7,768 nt of DNA from Methylococcaceae bacterium (GTDB taxonomy: Bacteria > Pseudomonadota > Gammaproteobacteria > Methylococcales > Methylomonadaceae), in NCBI GenBank assembly GCA_013140465.1, contig JABFST010000082.1:1-7768 (forward strand), in the 5' to 3' direction. This document shows, one piece after another, positions 1 to 5,738 of the stretch. The notes below the pieces were generated by a model. The model had not been told where the DNA came from, did not search any database, and saw only the letters and a list, made by a program, of their open reading frames with translations. The translations under genes were made by a program, and so were the position numbers. Numbering within the stretch: the stretch's first letter is position 1; each line of letters starts with the position of its first letter.

Positions 1-63
1 TAAATGGCCTTTGCGCAGGCGTTTGTCTTCATTTTTTTTTAAATACAGCGGGGGCAGGGACAT
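1..63 (-). CDS. RlmI-type class I SAM-dependent rRNA methyltransferase, N-terminal fragment (runs off the window)
   Basis: Reading the minus strand from the ATG at 63-61 gives 21 open codons to the window edge, beginning MSLPPLYLKKNEDKRLRKGH. This resembles the start of the RlmI/YccW family (23S rRNA cytosine-5 methyltransferases; from memory Pseudomonas members begin MSLPSLRLKANADRRLRAGH). In that family this stretch is the start of the N-terminal PUA domain; the catalytic domain would lie outside the window. It is on the same strand as the DUF3426 gene, with a 50-bp gap, so it could be cotranscribed with prmA. No clear Shine-Dalgarno site precedes it. The identification rests on only 21 residues, so the family is likely but the exact rRNA target is not known. 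Confidence 0.7.
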   Translation of the reverse strand, partial: MSLPPLYLKKNEDKRLRKGHL

Positions 64-113
64 AGTATCGTTAATCGGCTGGGGTGGAGGGGTTGGTTTT
101 GGGTGGTGTGGGT

Positions 114-764
114 TTAGTAGCTAAAGTCAAACCTTGACCCGCCGATGCTGGCTTTGGGCGGAGCCATTTTTAGATTAAGTTCGGTGGTGGTGTTAGCAGG
201 CATCAAGTGGCTATTAAGGCTGGGCACCAAGTAATCCTTAGGTTTAAACACGCGCATGGCAAATGTGTTGCCATTGTAATCCAGCAAGCTGAGTTTAATA
301 TTAGGGTAAGGTTGGGCAAAAGCGGCTTGGTTAGAAAACACCATTCTAAAGGCATAGTATGAATCTGGCATAGGGCTAAACGAACCCTCTAGTACCGTTA
401 GCTCATCAGTGTTGGTATAGTCTGGCAGGCGGCAACCTAGGAAATGGCAGATACTTTCCAGTTTGGGGCGTAACTTGGGGTTTTGGCTTAAGGCATGGCC
501 TTCAAAATAGTAAACTTGCCATAAAAATAGACTTAAGCCGAGCAGCAGCCCTGCGCCCCAGCGTTGGCTAGGGTCGGGTGTGGGCTGTTCCCAAGGCAGG
601 TCGGGTTGCGCGGGCGGCGGAATAGCATCCTCGGTGTCGTTGAGCCGTGCTAAGCCGTCAAAATAGGCTGCGCAGTGGCTGCATTGCAATACGCCCTTGT
701 TGGCGCGTAGTTGCGTAGGCGTTATCGCTTGTATGGTCAAGCATTCTGGGCATTGGCTATACAT
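114..764 (-). CDS. Zinc-ribbon and DUF3426 domain membrane protein (function unknown)
   Basis: A 216-residue protein. Residues 1-35 form an MJ0042-type zinc ribbon with two CxxC pairs (C5/C8 and C28/C31). A Pro/Asp-rich linker (about 40-67) follows, then one membrane segment (about 68-88, starting RWGAGLLLGLSLFLW). The rest (about 90-216) is a DUF3426 domain that should face the periplasm, with the zinc ribbon in the cytoplasm. Its biochemical role is not known. The start lies 6 bp after the prmA stop on the same strand, so the two are probably cotranscribed. A DUF3426 gene directly after prmA is a gene order I recall from Pseudomonas (prmA, DUF3426 gene, dusB, fis). No strong Shine-Dalgarno site is seen, which fits translational coupling to prmA. 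The family call is firm, the function is not. Confidence 0.85.
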   Translation of the reverse strand: MYSQCPECLTIQAITPTQLRANKGVLQCSHCAAYFDGLARLNDTEDAIPPPAQPDLPWEQPTPDPSQRWGAGLLLGLSLFLWQVYYFEGHALSQNPKLRPKLESICHFLGCRLPDYTNTDELTVLEGSFSPMPDSYYAFRMVFSNQAAFAQPYPNIKLSLLDYNGNTFAMRVFKPKDYLVPSLNSHLMPANTTTELNLKMAPPKASIGGSRFDFSY

Positions 765-770
765 GGTGGC

Positions 771-1649
771 TTAGCGTTTGATGCCGTCCAGGCGTATCCA
801 ATCTTCTTGTTGCACTAAAGGCTTAAAGTCAATGTATTGCTGGTAAGCTTGGATAACGGCGTCGGCTTGTTCATGTAAAATGCCGGATAACACCAGTTGT
901 CCGCCGGGCGCGACCAGTGCGCAAATTGCTGGTGCCATATCAATTAACGGTTTTGCCAAGATGTTAGCCAGTACAACATCGGCAGCAAAGGGCTGGAAAT
1001 GTTCGGGCAGATAGCACGCTATCTTGTCGGTAACTTGGTTTTTTAAGGCATTGCTCGTGGTGGCAGTAAGTGCTTGCGGATCAATATCGACAGCGTGGGC
1101 AAATTTTGCCCCCAATAAAATACCCGCTACCGCCAGTATGCCGGAGCCACAGCCATAATCAATTAGGGTTTTATCTGCCAAATCGTGGCTGGCTAACCAC
1201 TCCAAACATAATGCCGTCGTTGGGTGTGTGCCTGTGCCAAAGGCCAAGCCAGGATCCAGTGTTAAGCAGACTGTTCCGGTTTCGTATTGTTCTTGGTCGG
1301 TAGGGCAAACCCATAACTTGTCGGCAAACTTCATGGGTTGGTAATATTCCATCCAAGCGCGTTCCCATTCTTGGTCGGCAATGGATTCATGCAGCCAAGT
1401 GTGCAAGTCGGCGTGCTTAAACTTTTCTAAAACTTGGGTTTCAATGTGTTCGGGAATGGCATCCAGTTCATAGAGCGCGATGACTTGGGTATTGCTCCAA
1501 ATTTTGGTTTCACCGATAGCAGGTTCATAAACGGGTTCATCCTCTGCATCCATATAAGTGACAGAAACCGCACCGAGTTGGCTAAAAAAATCTGCTAAGT
1601 TAGGGGCGGTGTGTTCGTCAGTGATAACGGAAATTTGATGCCAGGCCAT
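771..1649 (-). CDS. prmA: Ribosomal protein L11 methyltransferase PrmA
   Basis: PrmA uses S-adenosylmethionine to trimethylate ribosomal protein L11 in the cytoplasm. From the start chosen here the protein is 292 residues (E. coli PrmA is 293) and begins MAWHQISVIT, matching the family's MPWIQLKL-type start. The N-terminal L11-recognition domain covers about 1-100. The methyltransferase domain has DPGLAFGTGTHPTT at 132-145, SAM motif I (IDYGCGSG) at 163-170, the acidic motif VDIDPQA at 187-193 and NILAKPL at 229-235. The reading frame stays open to an ATG at 1742. The extra 31 residues (HSSCNCFTVG and so on) do not look like PrmA, and their DNA lies mostly inside a palindromic repeat, so I reject that start. 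The site before 1649 has no strong Shine-Dalgarno sequence. It is followed closely by the DUF3426 gene and is divergent from coaBC. Confidence 0.95.
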   Translation of the reverse strand: MAWHQISVITDEHTAPNLADFFSQLGAVSVTYMDAEDEPVYEPAIGETKIWSNTQVIALYELDAIPEHIETQVLEKFKHADLHTWLHESIADQEWERAWMEYYQPMKFADKLWVCPTDQEQYETGTVCLTLDPGLAFGTGTHPTTALCLEWLASHDLADKTLIDYGCGSGILAVAGILLGAKFAHAVDIDPQALTATTSNALKNQVTDKIACYLPEHFQPFAADVVLANILAKPLIDMAPAICALVAPGGQLVLSGILHEQADAVIQAYQQYIDFKPLVQQEDWIRLDGIKR

Positions 1650-1680
1650 AGGTGCTAAGGTGTTGGTGTTGTTAGGGGTT

Positions 1681-1796
1681 CTGCCCACAGTAAAGCAATT
1701 ACAGCTGGAGTGCAGCGGCTTTAGACGTTGCCGTGTCGGCAATGAGGCCGAGTATACAATGTCTAAGGCAGATGTACTCCGCTTATCTGTGGGTAG
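1681..1796. repeat. Imperfect palindromic repeat upstream of prmA
   Basis: The left arm (1681-1730) and right arm (1757-1796) are inverted copies of each other. The outer ends are CTGCCCACAG and CTGTGGGTAG. Inside, the arms share GGAGTgCA/TGtACTCC and CTTTAGACgTTG/CAaTGTCTAAgG blocks. The left arm carries about 10 extra bases (around 1697-1706). The 26-bp centre contains a small stem, TCGGC (1736-1740) with GCCGA (1747-1751). A third, solo copy of the arm core lies at 7392-7421. The size and symmetry suit a small non-autonomous mobile element or REP-like sequence. I see no clear target-site duplication and cannot name a family. Confidence 0.7.
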
Positions 1797-1933
1797 TGGT
1801 TGTTGGGAGTGGATATAGTTTAACCTAACTTAAGGCGATTCTGTTGCATGGTTTGGCTTTTGACTGTGGCTAGACAATTTGGTATTGCTTAAGTCCACAA
1901 TGCCTTCTAGTATGTTCAGGTGGCCTTATTGGT

Positions 1934-1969
1934 GCCATGAGTGGGGTTTGGCTTGTAGCCACTCGTGGC
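1934..1969. promoter_or_regulatory. Hairpin in the coaBC upstream region
   Basis: GCCATGAGTGG (1934-1944) pairs with CCACTCGTGGC (1959-1969) over 11 bp, including one G-T pair, around a 14-nt loop. It ends 44 bp before the coaBC start and has no T-run after it, so it is not a standard terminator. It may be a structured 5' leader or a chance dyad. Confidence 0.4.
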
Positions 1970-2013
1970 TTGAGTTGGAGGCCAGACCTTGAGTATTTGG
2001 CTGATGGATTAAG

Positions 2014-3222
2014 ATGATGATTGATAAGCGTGTTTTATTGGGCGTTAGTGGCGGCATCGCGGCTTACAAGGCAGCTGAATTGGTTCGGTTGCTACGCGCT
2101 CAGGGGGCTGAGGTCCGCGTGGTGATGACAGAATCCGCCGTGCAGTTTGTGAGTCCCTTAACGTTTCAGGCACTATCTGGCAACCCTGTCTATATAAGCC
2201 TAACAGAAGTGGATGCAGGGAATGCAATGGGGCATATCAATTTGGCGCGTTGGGCGGATGTGTTGCTGATCGCACCTGCTACCGCCAATATAATGGCAAA
2301 GATTGCCCACGGGTTGGCGGATGATTTGCTGTCTACGCTGTATTTGGCGGCTACTTGTCCAGTCTATGTGGCGCCGGCTATGAACCAAGCTATGTGGTCT
2401 AAACCTGTAACCCAAGAAAATATCGCCAAACTACGCCAGCATGGCGTTGGCTTTATAGGGCCTGAGCAAGGTAGTCAAGCTTGTGGCGAAATTGGCTTAG
2501 GCAGAATGTCGGAGCCAGCGGACATTTGTGCTTATTTAGACGCAAGCACAGGGTCAGAGGTGCAAGGCTTGCAAGGTTTGCGCATCTTGGTCAGCGCGGG
2601 GCCAACGCGTGAGCCGCTTGATCCGGTACGTTATTTGACTAACCGCAGTTCCGGTAAAATGGGGTATGCCGTCGCTAATGCGGCGATCAGGGCGGGGGCG
2701 CATGTCACTTTAGTGAGCGGGCCAGTGGCGTTGCCGCCGCCAGTAGGCTGTGAATTGATAAATGTTGAGACGGCTGGGCAAATGTACGAAGCCGTTATGT
2801 CTAGGGCAACTGTTTGTCACGTCTATATAGGCACGGCAGCTGTGGCGGATTACAGCCCAGTTGTGGTGCAAGCAGAAAAAATCAAAAAACAAGACGGACT
2901 CCTCAGCATTAGTTTCCAAAAGAACAAAGATATATTGGCAGCGGTAGCTGGGCTGGACGCGCCACCGTTTACAGTGGGTTTTGCCGCTGAAACAGATGCG
3001 CTAGAACAGTATGCGCGAGGCAAGCTTGAGCAAAAGAACTTGGATATGATTGCTGCAAATTGGGTGGGTCGTGAGCAAGGCGGGTTTGACAGCGAACAGA
3101 ACGCGTTGCATGTGTTTTGGCGCGGAGGTGAAAAGAAGTTTCCATTAATGGAAAAGTCTGCATTAGCTGGGCATTTAATCGAATTAATTGCCCAGCGCTT
3201 TCAGTCTGCGGATCGTGCTTAG
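2014..3222 (+). CDS. coaBC: Bifunctional phosphopantothenoylcysteine decarboxylase / phosphopantothenate-cysteine ligase
   Basis: CoaBC (Dfp) carries out two successive steps of coenzyme A synthesis in the cytoplasm. The CoaB half joins cysteine to 4'-phosphopantothenate using CTP, and the FMN-dependent CoaC half decarboxylates the product. The protein is 402 residues, normal for the family. The CoaC domain (about 1-180) shows GVSGGIAAYK (10-19), the active-site His in GHINLARWAD (H74), PAMNQAMW (121-128, N124) and the reactive Cys in ACGEIGLGRM (C157). The CoaB domain (about 188-402) shows SAGPTREPLDPVRYLTNRSSGKMG (194-217 region), AAVADY (275-280), the catalytic-Lys motif KIKK from K289, and GFAAET (322-327). 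Two ATG codons stand in tandem at 2014 and 2017, and either could be used. The Shine-Dalgarno site is weak. In many gammaproteobacteria dut follows coaBC, but here a short convergent gene follows instead. Confidence 0.97.
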   Translation: MMIDKRVLLGVSGGIAAYKAAELVRLLRAQGAEVRVVMTESAVQFVSPLTFQALSGNPVYISLTEVDAGNAMGHINLARWADVLLIAPATANIMAKIAHGLADDLLSTLYLAATCPVYVAPAMNQAMWSKPVTQENIAKLRQHGVGFIGPEQGSQACGEIGLGRMSEPADICAYLDASTGSEVQGLQGLRILVSAGPTREPLDPVRYLTNRSSGKMGYAVANAAIRAGAHVTLVSGPVALPPPVGCELINVETAGQMYEAVMSRATVCHVYIGTAAVADYSPVVVQAEKIKKQDGLLSISFQKNKDILAAVAGLDAPPFTVGFAAETDALEQYARGKLEQKNLDMIAANWVGREQGGFDSEQNALHVFWRGGEKKFPLMEKSALAGHLIELIAQRFQSADRA

Positions 3223-3246
3223 GATGCCTGATCCAGGTTTGGTTGT

Positions 3247-3285
3247 CGGCGGTTGCCGTTTTTAAGAGTTATGTCTCTTATTTTT
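3247..3285 (+). terminator. Probable terminator region after coaBC
   Basis: Two short stems lie in tandem 25-60 bp after the coaBC stop. CGGC-GGTT-GCCG (3247-3258) is followed by TTTTT, and TAAGAG (3263-3268) pairs with CTCTTA (3275-3280) before TTTTT at 3281-3285. Each is weak alone, but together with their T-runs they are a plausible Rho-independent stop for plus-strand transcription. The second T-run touches the stop codon of the convergent gene. On the minus strand neither stem is followed by a T-run. Confidence 0.5.
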
Positions 3286-3724
3286 AAAGGTTGTCAAAGC
3301 CTGACACCCCGATAATGGACCAATTCTCAAAATCAAGCGTGCCTTCTTCGTTGTCGCCGTTGTTATATGTAATGCGGCATGCATATTTGACGGTGCTGGT
3401 TTTGGCTGCATTGTCGGTAACAGAAACCTCTGCACTAATCAGATATTGGTAGTTGCCAAGTGTCCAAGCATTTAGCGGCTTTTCAGGGAAGGTGATGGCG
3501 GTGTCTGGCCCTAATTTGGATTTAATGTAATTGTTGCAGTGCATAAAAGCAAGCCCAGACATCTGTGTCGAGACAGGCATTTGGCTGGATTGTTCTTTGC
3601 TGTCGGACAAGAACAAATCGGATGCTGCGACTTTATAAATAAAGGGCATCACCAGCTTGTATTGGGTTAAAAGCAGTGCGGCGAGGGCTGCGATAAAAAT
3701 TAATGTACGGTATTTTTTTTTCAT
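3284..3724 (-). CDS. Small membrane-anchored protein of unknown function, divergent from pmoC
   Basis: A 146-residue protein. It starts MKKKYRTLIF and has one hydrophobic segment at about 8-31, best read as a signal anchor; a cleavable signal peptide is less likely because there is no clear cleavage site. The remainder would face the periplasm. It has just two cysteines, C63 in MHCNNYIKSKLGPDTAITFP and C116 in KYACRITY, which could form a disulfide. The pattern Cys..Y(I/V)K..L..P.TA.FP, then G.Y.....V...N......KY.C.I.Y, resembles a group of small secreted bacterial proteins I recall without an assigned function. No specific role can be given. It converges on coaBC, and its start faces pmoC across a 292-bp spacer. 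A sigma70-like promoter lies just upstream, but the Shine-Dalgarno site is poor. Confidence 0.7.
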   Translation of the reverse strand: MKKKYRTLIFIAALAALLLTQYKLVMPFIYKVAASDLFLSDSKEQSSQMPVSTQMSGLAFMHCNNYIKSKLGPDTAITFPEKPLNAWTLGNYQYLISAEVSVTDNAAKTSTVKYACRITYNNGDNEEGTLDFENWSIIGVSGFDNL

Positions 3725-3761
3725 AAGTTAGGTTGGTTAATGAGGTGTTTGCTATGCTTAA

Positions 3762-3789
3762 TTTATATCGCAATTTTATCAGAAATCAA
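3762..3789 (-). promoter_or_regulatory. Predicted sigma70-type promoter for the unknown membrane protein
   Basis: On the minus strand TTGATT (3789-3784) and TATAAA (3767-3762) are separated by 16 bp. They match the consensus at 4/6 and 5/6 positions. Transcription would begin near 3755, about 30 nt before the start codon at 3724. The surroundings are AT-rich, which raises the chance of a false match. Confidence 0.45.
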
Positions 3790-3861
3790 CATCTTAAGCG
3801 TAAGTAAATTTACAGTTAGAGAAAATGTTTGCCGAAAAGTTAAGTGGGCATTTTTTTTGAC

Positions 3862-3889
3862 TTGACAAGGTAGCTTGAGCTGGTAGACT
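3862..3889 (+). promoter_or_regulatory. Predicted sigma70-type promoter of pmoCAB
   Basis: A perfect -35 box, TTGACA (3862-3867), is followed after 16 bp by TAGACT (3884-3889). A TGG immediately before this makes it an extended -10 (TGnTAGACT). A T-tract (3851-3858) sits just upstream of the -35. Transcription would begin near 3896 and give a leader of about 120 nt before pmoC. Sigma70-type promoters have been reported for pmo operons of methanotrophs. It is the best promoter match in the window, as expected for a very highly expressed operon. Confidence 0.7.
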
Positions 3890-3895
3890 GATAAC

Positions 3896-4016
3896 TCACT
3901 AAATTGACTTGGTGGCATCTCATGGCTAACTCGTTTAGTCATAGGTGGGAAAAAGGAGTTGTACTATAGAGTCCTGGTCATTTGGCCGGGGATTTGTTAA
4001 TTTTTAGGAGGTAGAA
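3896..4016 (+). promoter_or_regulatory. Structured 5' leader of pmoCAB
   Basis: This is the predicted untranslated leader of about 120 nt. Hairpin 1 pairs ATGGCTAA (3922-3929) with TTAGTCAT (3935-3942) over 8 bp including one G-T pair, with loop CTCGT. Hairpin 2 spans 3972-3992: TCCT-GG-TC pairs with the GGCC-GGGGA side over 8 bp, with one bulged G and loop ATTT. Its 3' side ends 12 nt before the strong Shine-Dalgarno site TAGGAGGT (4005-4012). A 15-codon reading frame (ATG 3922, TAG 3967-3969) begins in hairpin 1 but has only a poor ribosome site. The structure could stabilise the mRNA or regulate initiation; neither can be told from sequence alone. Confidence 0.45.
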
Positions 4017-4769
4017 ATGGCAGCTACAACTGAATCAGTGAAAGCTGATGCTGCGGAAGCACCGCTGTTAAACAAAAGAAATATGATACTGGGCTCTTTA
4101 GTCTATATCTTATTCTACGCTTGGGTTCGTTGGTATGAAGGTGTTTATGGCTGGTCCGCTGGTCTTGACTCATTCGCACCAGAATTCGAAACATACTGGA
4201 TGAACTTCCTGTACATCGAGTTCGTTTTAGAAGTTTCAACCGCAGGTATCCTGTGGGGTTACATCTGGAAATCTCGTGACCGTAAAGTGATGTCAATCAC
4301 TCCAAGAGAAGAGTTGAGAAGACACTTCACACATTGGACTTGGTTGGTAATGTATGCTTGGGCTATTTATTATGGCGCTAGCTACTTTACAGAACAAGAT
4401 GGTACTTGGCATCAAACTATCGTTCGTGATACTGACTTTACTCCAAGTCACATCATCGAATTCTATTTGAGCTATCCTATCTACATCATCACTGGTGGTG
4501 CAGCTTTCTTATATGCTAAAACAAGATTGCCAACCTACCAAAAAGGTTTATCTCTTCAGTATTTGGTATCAGTAGTTGGTCCTTTCATGATTCTGCCAAA
4601 CGTTGGTTTGAATGAATGGGGTCACACTTTCTGGTTCATGGAAGAGTTGTTTGTTGCTCCTTTACACTACGGCTTCGTATTCTTCGGATGGGCTGCTTTA
4701 GGTATATTAGGTGTTGTAAACATTGAAGTTCAAGCAATTGCTAAACTTCTGAAAAAAGACTTGGCTTAA
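4017..4769 (+). CDS. pmoC: Particulate methane monooxygenase subunit C
   Basis: PmoC is the gamma subunit of the membrane-bound copper enzyme that oxidises methane to methanol. The 250-residue protein begins MAATTESVKA, like M. capsulatus PmoC. It has about six membrane segments (roughly 22-38, 60-83, 104-123, 143-167, 181-199, 212-234). All metal ligands are present: D128, H132 and H145 match the CuC site (Asp156, His160, His173 in M. capsulatus numbering, offset 28), and N199, H203 and H217 match the CuD site (Asn227, His231, His245). The stretch from about 121 to 159 (FTEQDGTWHQTIVRDTDFTP and on) is nearly invariant. The C-terminal tail after about 228 (IEVQAIAKLLKKDLA at its end) differs from M. 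capsulatus. Translation starts 4 nt after TAGGAGGT. It is first in the operon pmoC-pmoA-pmoB and could be confused only with the ammonia/alkane monooxygenase homologues, which the close match to PmoC argues against. Confidence 0.98.
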   Translation: MAATTESVKADAAEAPLLNKRNMILGSLVYILFYAWVRWYEGVYGWSAGLDSFAPEFETYWMNFLYIEFVLEVSTAGILWGYIWKSRDRKVMSITPREELRRHFTHWTWLVMYAWAIYYGASYFTEQDGTWHQTIVRDTDFTPSHIIEFYLSYPIYIITGGAAFLYAKTRLPTYQKGLSLQYLVSVVGPFMILPNVGLNEWGHTFWFMEELFVAPLHYGFVFFGWAALGILGVVNIEVQAIAKLLKKDLA

Positions 4770-4791
4770 TACCGTAGTCTTGGTTGTAATT

Positions 4792-4849
4792 ACTATCTCC
4801 CTCGCTGTTTCGTCACTTTTCACGGCGAAACAGCAAAGTGAAAGATAGT
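4792..4849 (+). promoter_or_regulatory. Two-tier hairpin between pmoC and pmoA
   Basis: An outer stem ACTATCT/AGATAGT (4792-4798 with 4843-4849, 7 bp) encloses an inner stem GCTGTTTCGTC/GGCGAAACAGC (4804-4814 with 4824-4834, 11 bp including one T-G pair) with a 9-nt loop. An alternative pairing, TCACTTT (4813-4819) with AAAGTGA (4835-4841), would break the inner stem. There is no long T-run after it (the sequence continues CATTAATAAAAATAATT), so it is unlikely to be a full terminator. A role in RNA processing, 3'-end protection of pmoC mRNA or partial attenuation is more likely, which would let subunit transcripts differ in level. Confidence 0.75.
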
Positions 4850-4889
4850 CATTAATAAAAATAATTTAAATCCTTTAGGAGGTAAGCTA

Positions 4890-5633
4890 ATGAGCGCATC
4901 TCAATCAGCTGTACGTTCACGCGCTGAAGCAGTAAAAGTTTCACGCACGTTCGATTGGCTAATTTTGTTTACATTGTTCTTCGTTGTACTTGGTGGTTAT
5001 CACATTCACTATATGTTAACCGGTGGTGACTGGGATTTCTGGACTGACTGGAAAGATAGACGTCTATGGGTAACTGTAGCTCCAATCGTTTCAATCACCT
5101 TCCCAGCTGCTGTTCAAGCAGTATTGTGGTGGCGTTACCGTTTACCTTATGGTGCGGTTGTTTGTATCTTAGGTCTGCTCTTAGGTGAATGGGTCAACAG
5201 ATACTTGAACTTCTGGGGATGGACTTATTTCCCAGTAAACTTCTGCTTCCCATCAAACTTGATGCCAGGTGCTATCGTTCTTGACGCAATCTTGTTGTTG
5301 ACTGGCAGTATGACTGTTACTGCTGTTATCGGTGGTTTGGCATGGGGCTTATTGTTCTATCCAGGCAACTGGCCAATCATTGCTCCTATCCATGTTCCTG
5401 TTGAATACAACGGCATGATGATGACTTTGGCTGACTTACAAGGTTACCACTATGTAAGAACTGGTACTCCTGAATATATCAGAATGGTAGAAAAAGGTAC
5501 ATTGAGAACTTTCGGTAAAGACGTTGCTCCAGTATCAGCGTTCTTCTCTGGTTTCGTGAGTATCTTAATATACTTCTTGTGGCACTTCTTCGGCAAATGG
5601 TTCGGAAGCACCGCTTTCGTAGAAGCTGCGTAA
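4890..5633 (+). CDS. pmoA: Particulate methane monooxygenase subunit A
   Basis: PmoA is the membrane-embedded beta subunit of particulate methane monooxygenase and the usual marker gene for methanotrophs. The protein has 247 residues, the same length as in M. capsulatus, and begins MSASQSAVRSRAEAVKVSRT. Conserved blocks are GGDWDFWTDWKDRRLWVTV (45-63), LLLGEWVNRYLNFWGWTYFP (96-115), FYPGNWPIIAPIHVPVEYNG (156-175) and VRTGTPEYIRMVEKGTLRTF (189-208) leading into GKDVAPVSAFFSGF. About seven hydrophobic segments are visible, the last at about 216-236. The motif SAFFSGF differs by one residue from the SAFFSAF of M. capsulatus. Together with NFCFPSNLMPG this suggests a type Ia lineage near Methylobacter/Methylovulum. 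The ATG follows TAGGAGGT (4876-4883) by 6 nt. The gap to pmoC is 120 bp and to pmoB 105 bp. Ammonia monooxygenase AmoA is ruled out by the pmoA-specific sequence. Confidence 0.98.
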   Translation: MSASQSAVRSRAEAVKVSRTFDWLILFTLFFVVLGGYHIHYMLTGGDWDFWTDWKDRRLWVTVAPIVSITFPAAVQAVLWWRYRLPYGAVVCILGLLLGEWVNRYLNFWGWTYFPVNFCFPSNLMPGAIVLDAILLLTGSMTVTAVIGGLAWGLLFYPGNWPIIAPIHVPVEYNGMMMTLADLQGYHYVRTGTPEYIRMVEKGTLRTFGKDVAPVSAFFSGFVSILIYFLWHFFGKWFGSTAFVEAA

Positions 5634-5738
5634 GAATTGTTACAGCGAAAAATAAAAGACTGACGGTGGCGGAATGAAGATTAACGTTACCGTTAGATAC
5701 TCAAAAAACTATAGATTCTCTATTATAGAGGAGGATAT
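5634..5738 (+). other. pmoA-pmoB intergenic segment with small stems
   Basis: 105 bp without a gene. Two short stems are visible: TAACG (5682-5686) with CGTTA (5691-5695), and ATAGA (5711-5715) with TCTAT (5719-5723), the latter 4 nt before the pmoB Shine-Dalgarno site GAGGAGG (5728-5734). Neither has a T-run, so there is no terminator. The second could modulate access to the ribosome site, but at 5 bp AT-rich it is weak. Confidence 0.35.

Larger units (their letters stand above)
1650..2013. other. Divergent intergenic spacer between prmA and coaBC
   Basis: 364 bp with no credible gene. It holds a palindromic repeat (1681-1796) and a hairpin (1934-1969), listed separately. The promoters of both prmA and coaBC should lie here. 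The only sigma70-like pair I can point to for coaBC is TTGACT (1860-1865), a 17-bp spacer and TATTGC (1883-1888), which is weak at the -10. I found no convincing prmA promoter; it may lie in or beyond the repeat. Confidence 0.5.

Noticed and set aside
1650..1742. N-terminal 31-residue extension of PrmA
   Set aside because: It does not resemble the family, is mostly repeat DNA, and the protein has normal length from the internal ATG at 1649.
4792..4849. Intergenic hairpin as a full terminator separating pmoC from pmoAB
   Set aside because: No T-run follows, no good promoter for pmoA is visible, and pmoCAB is known as one operon.
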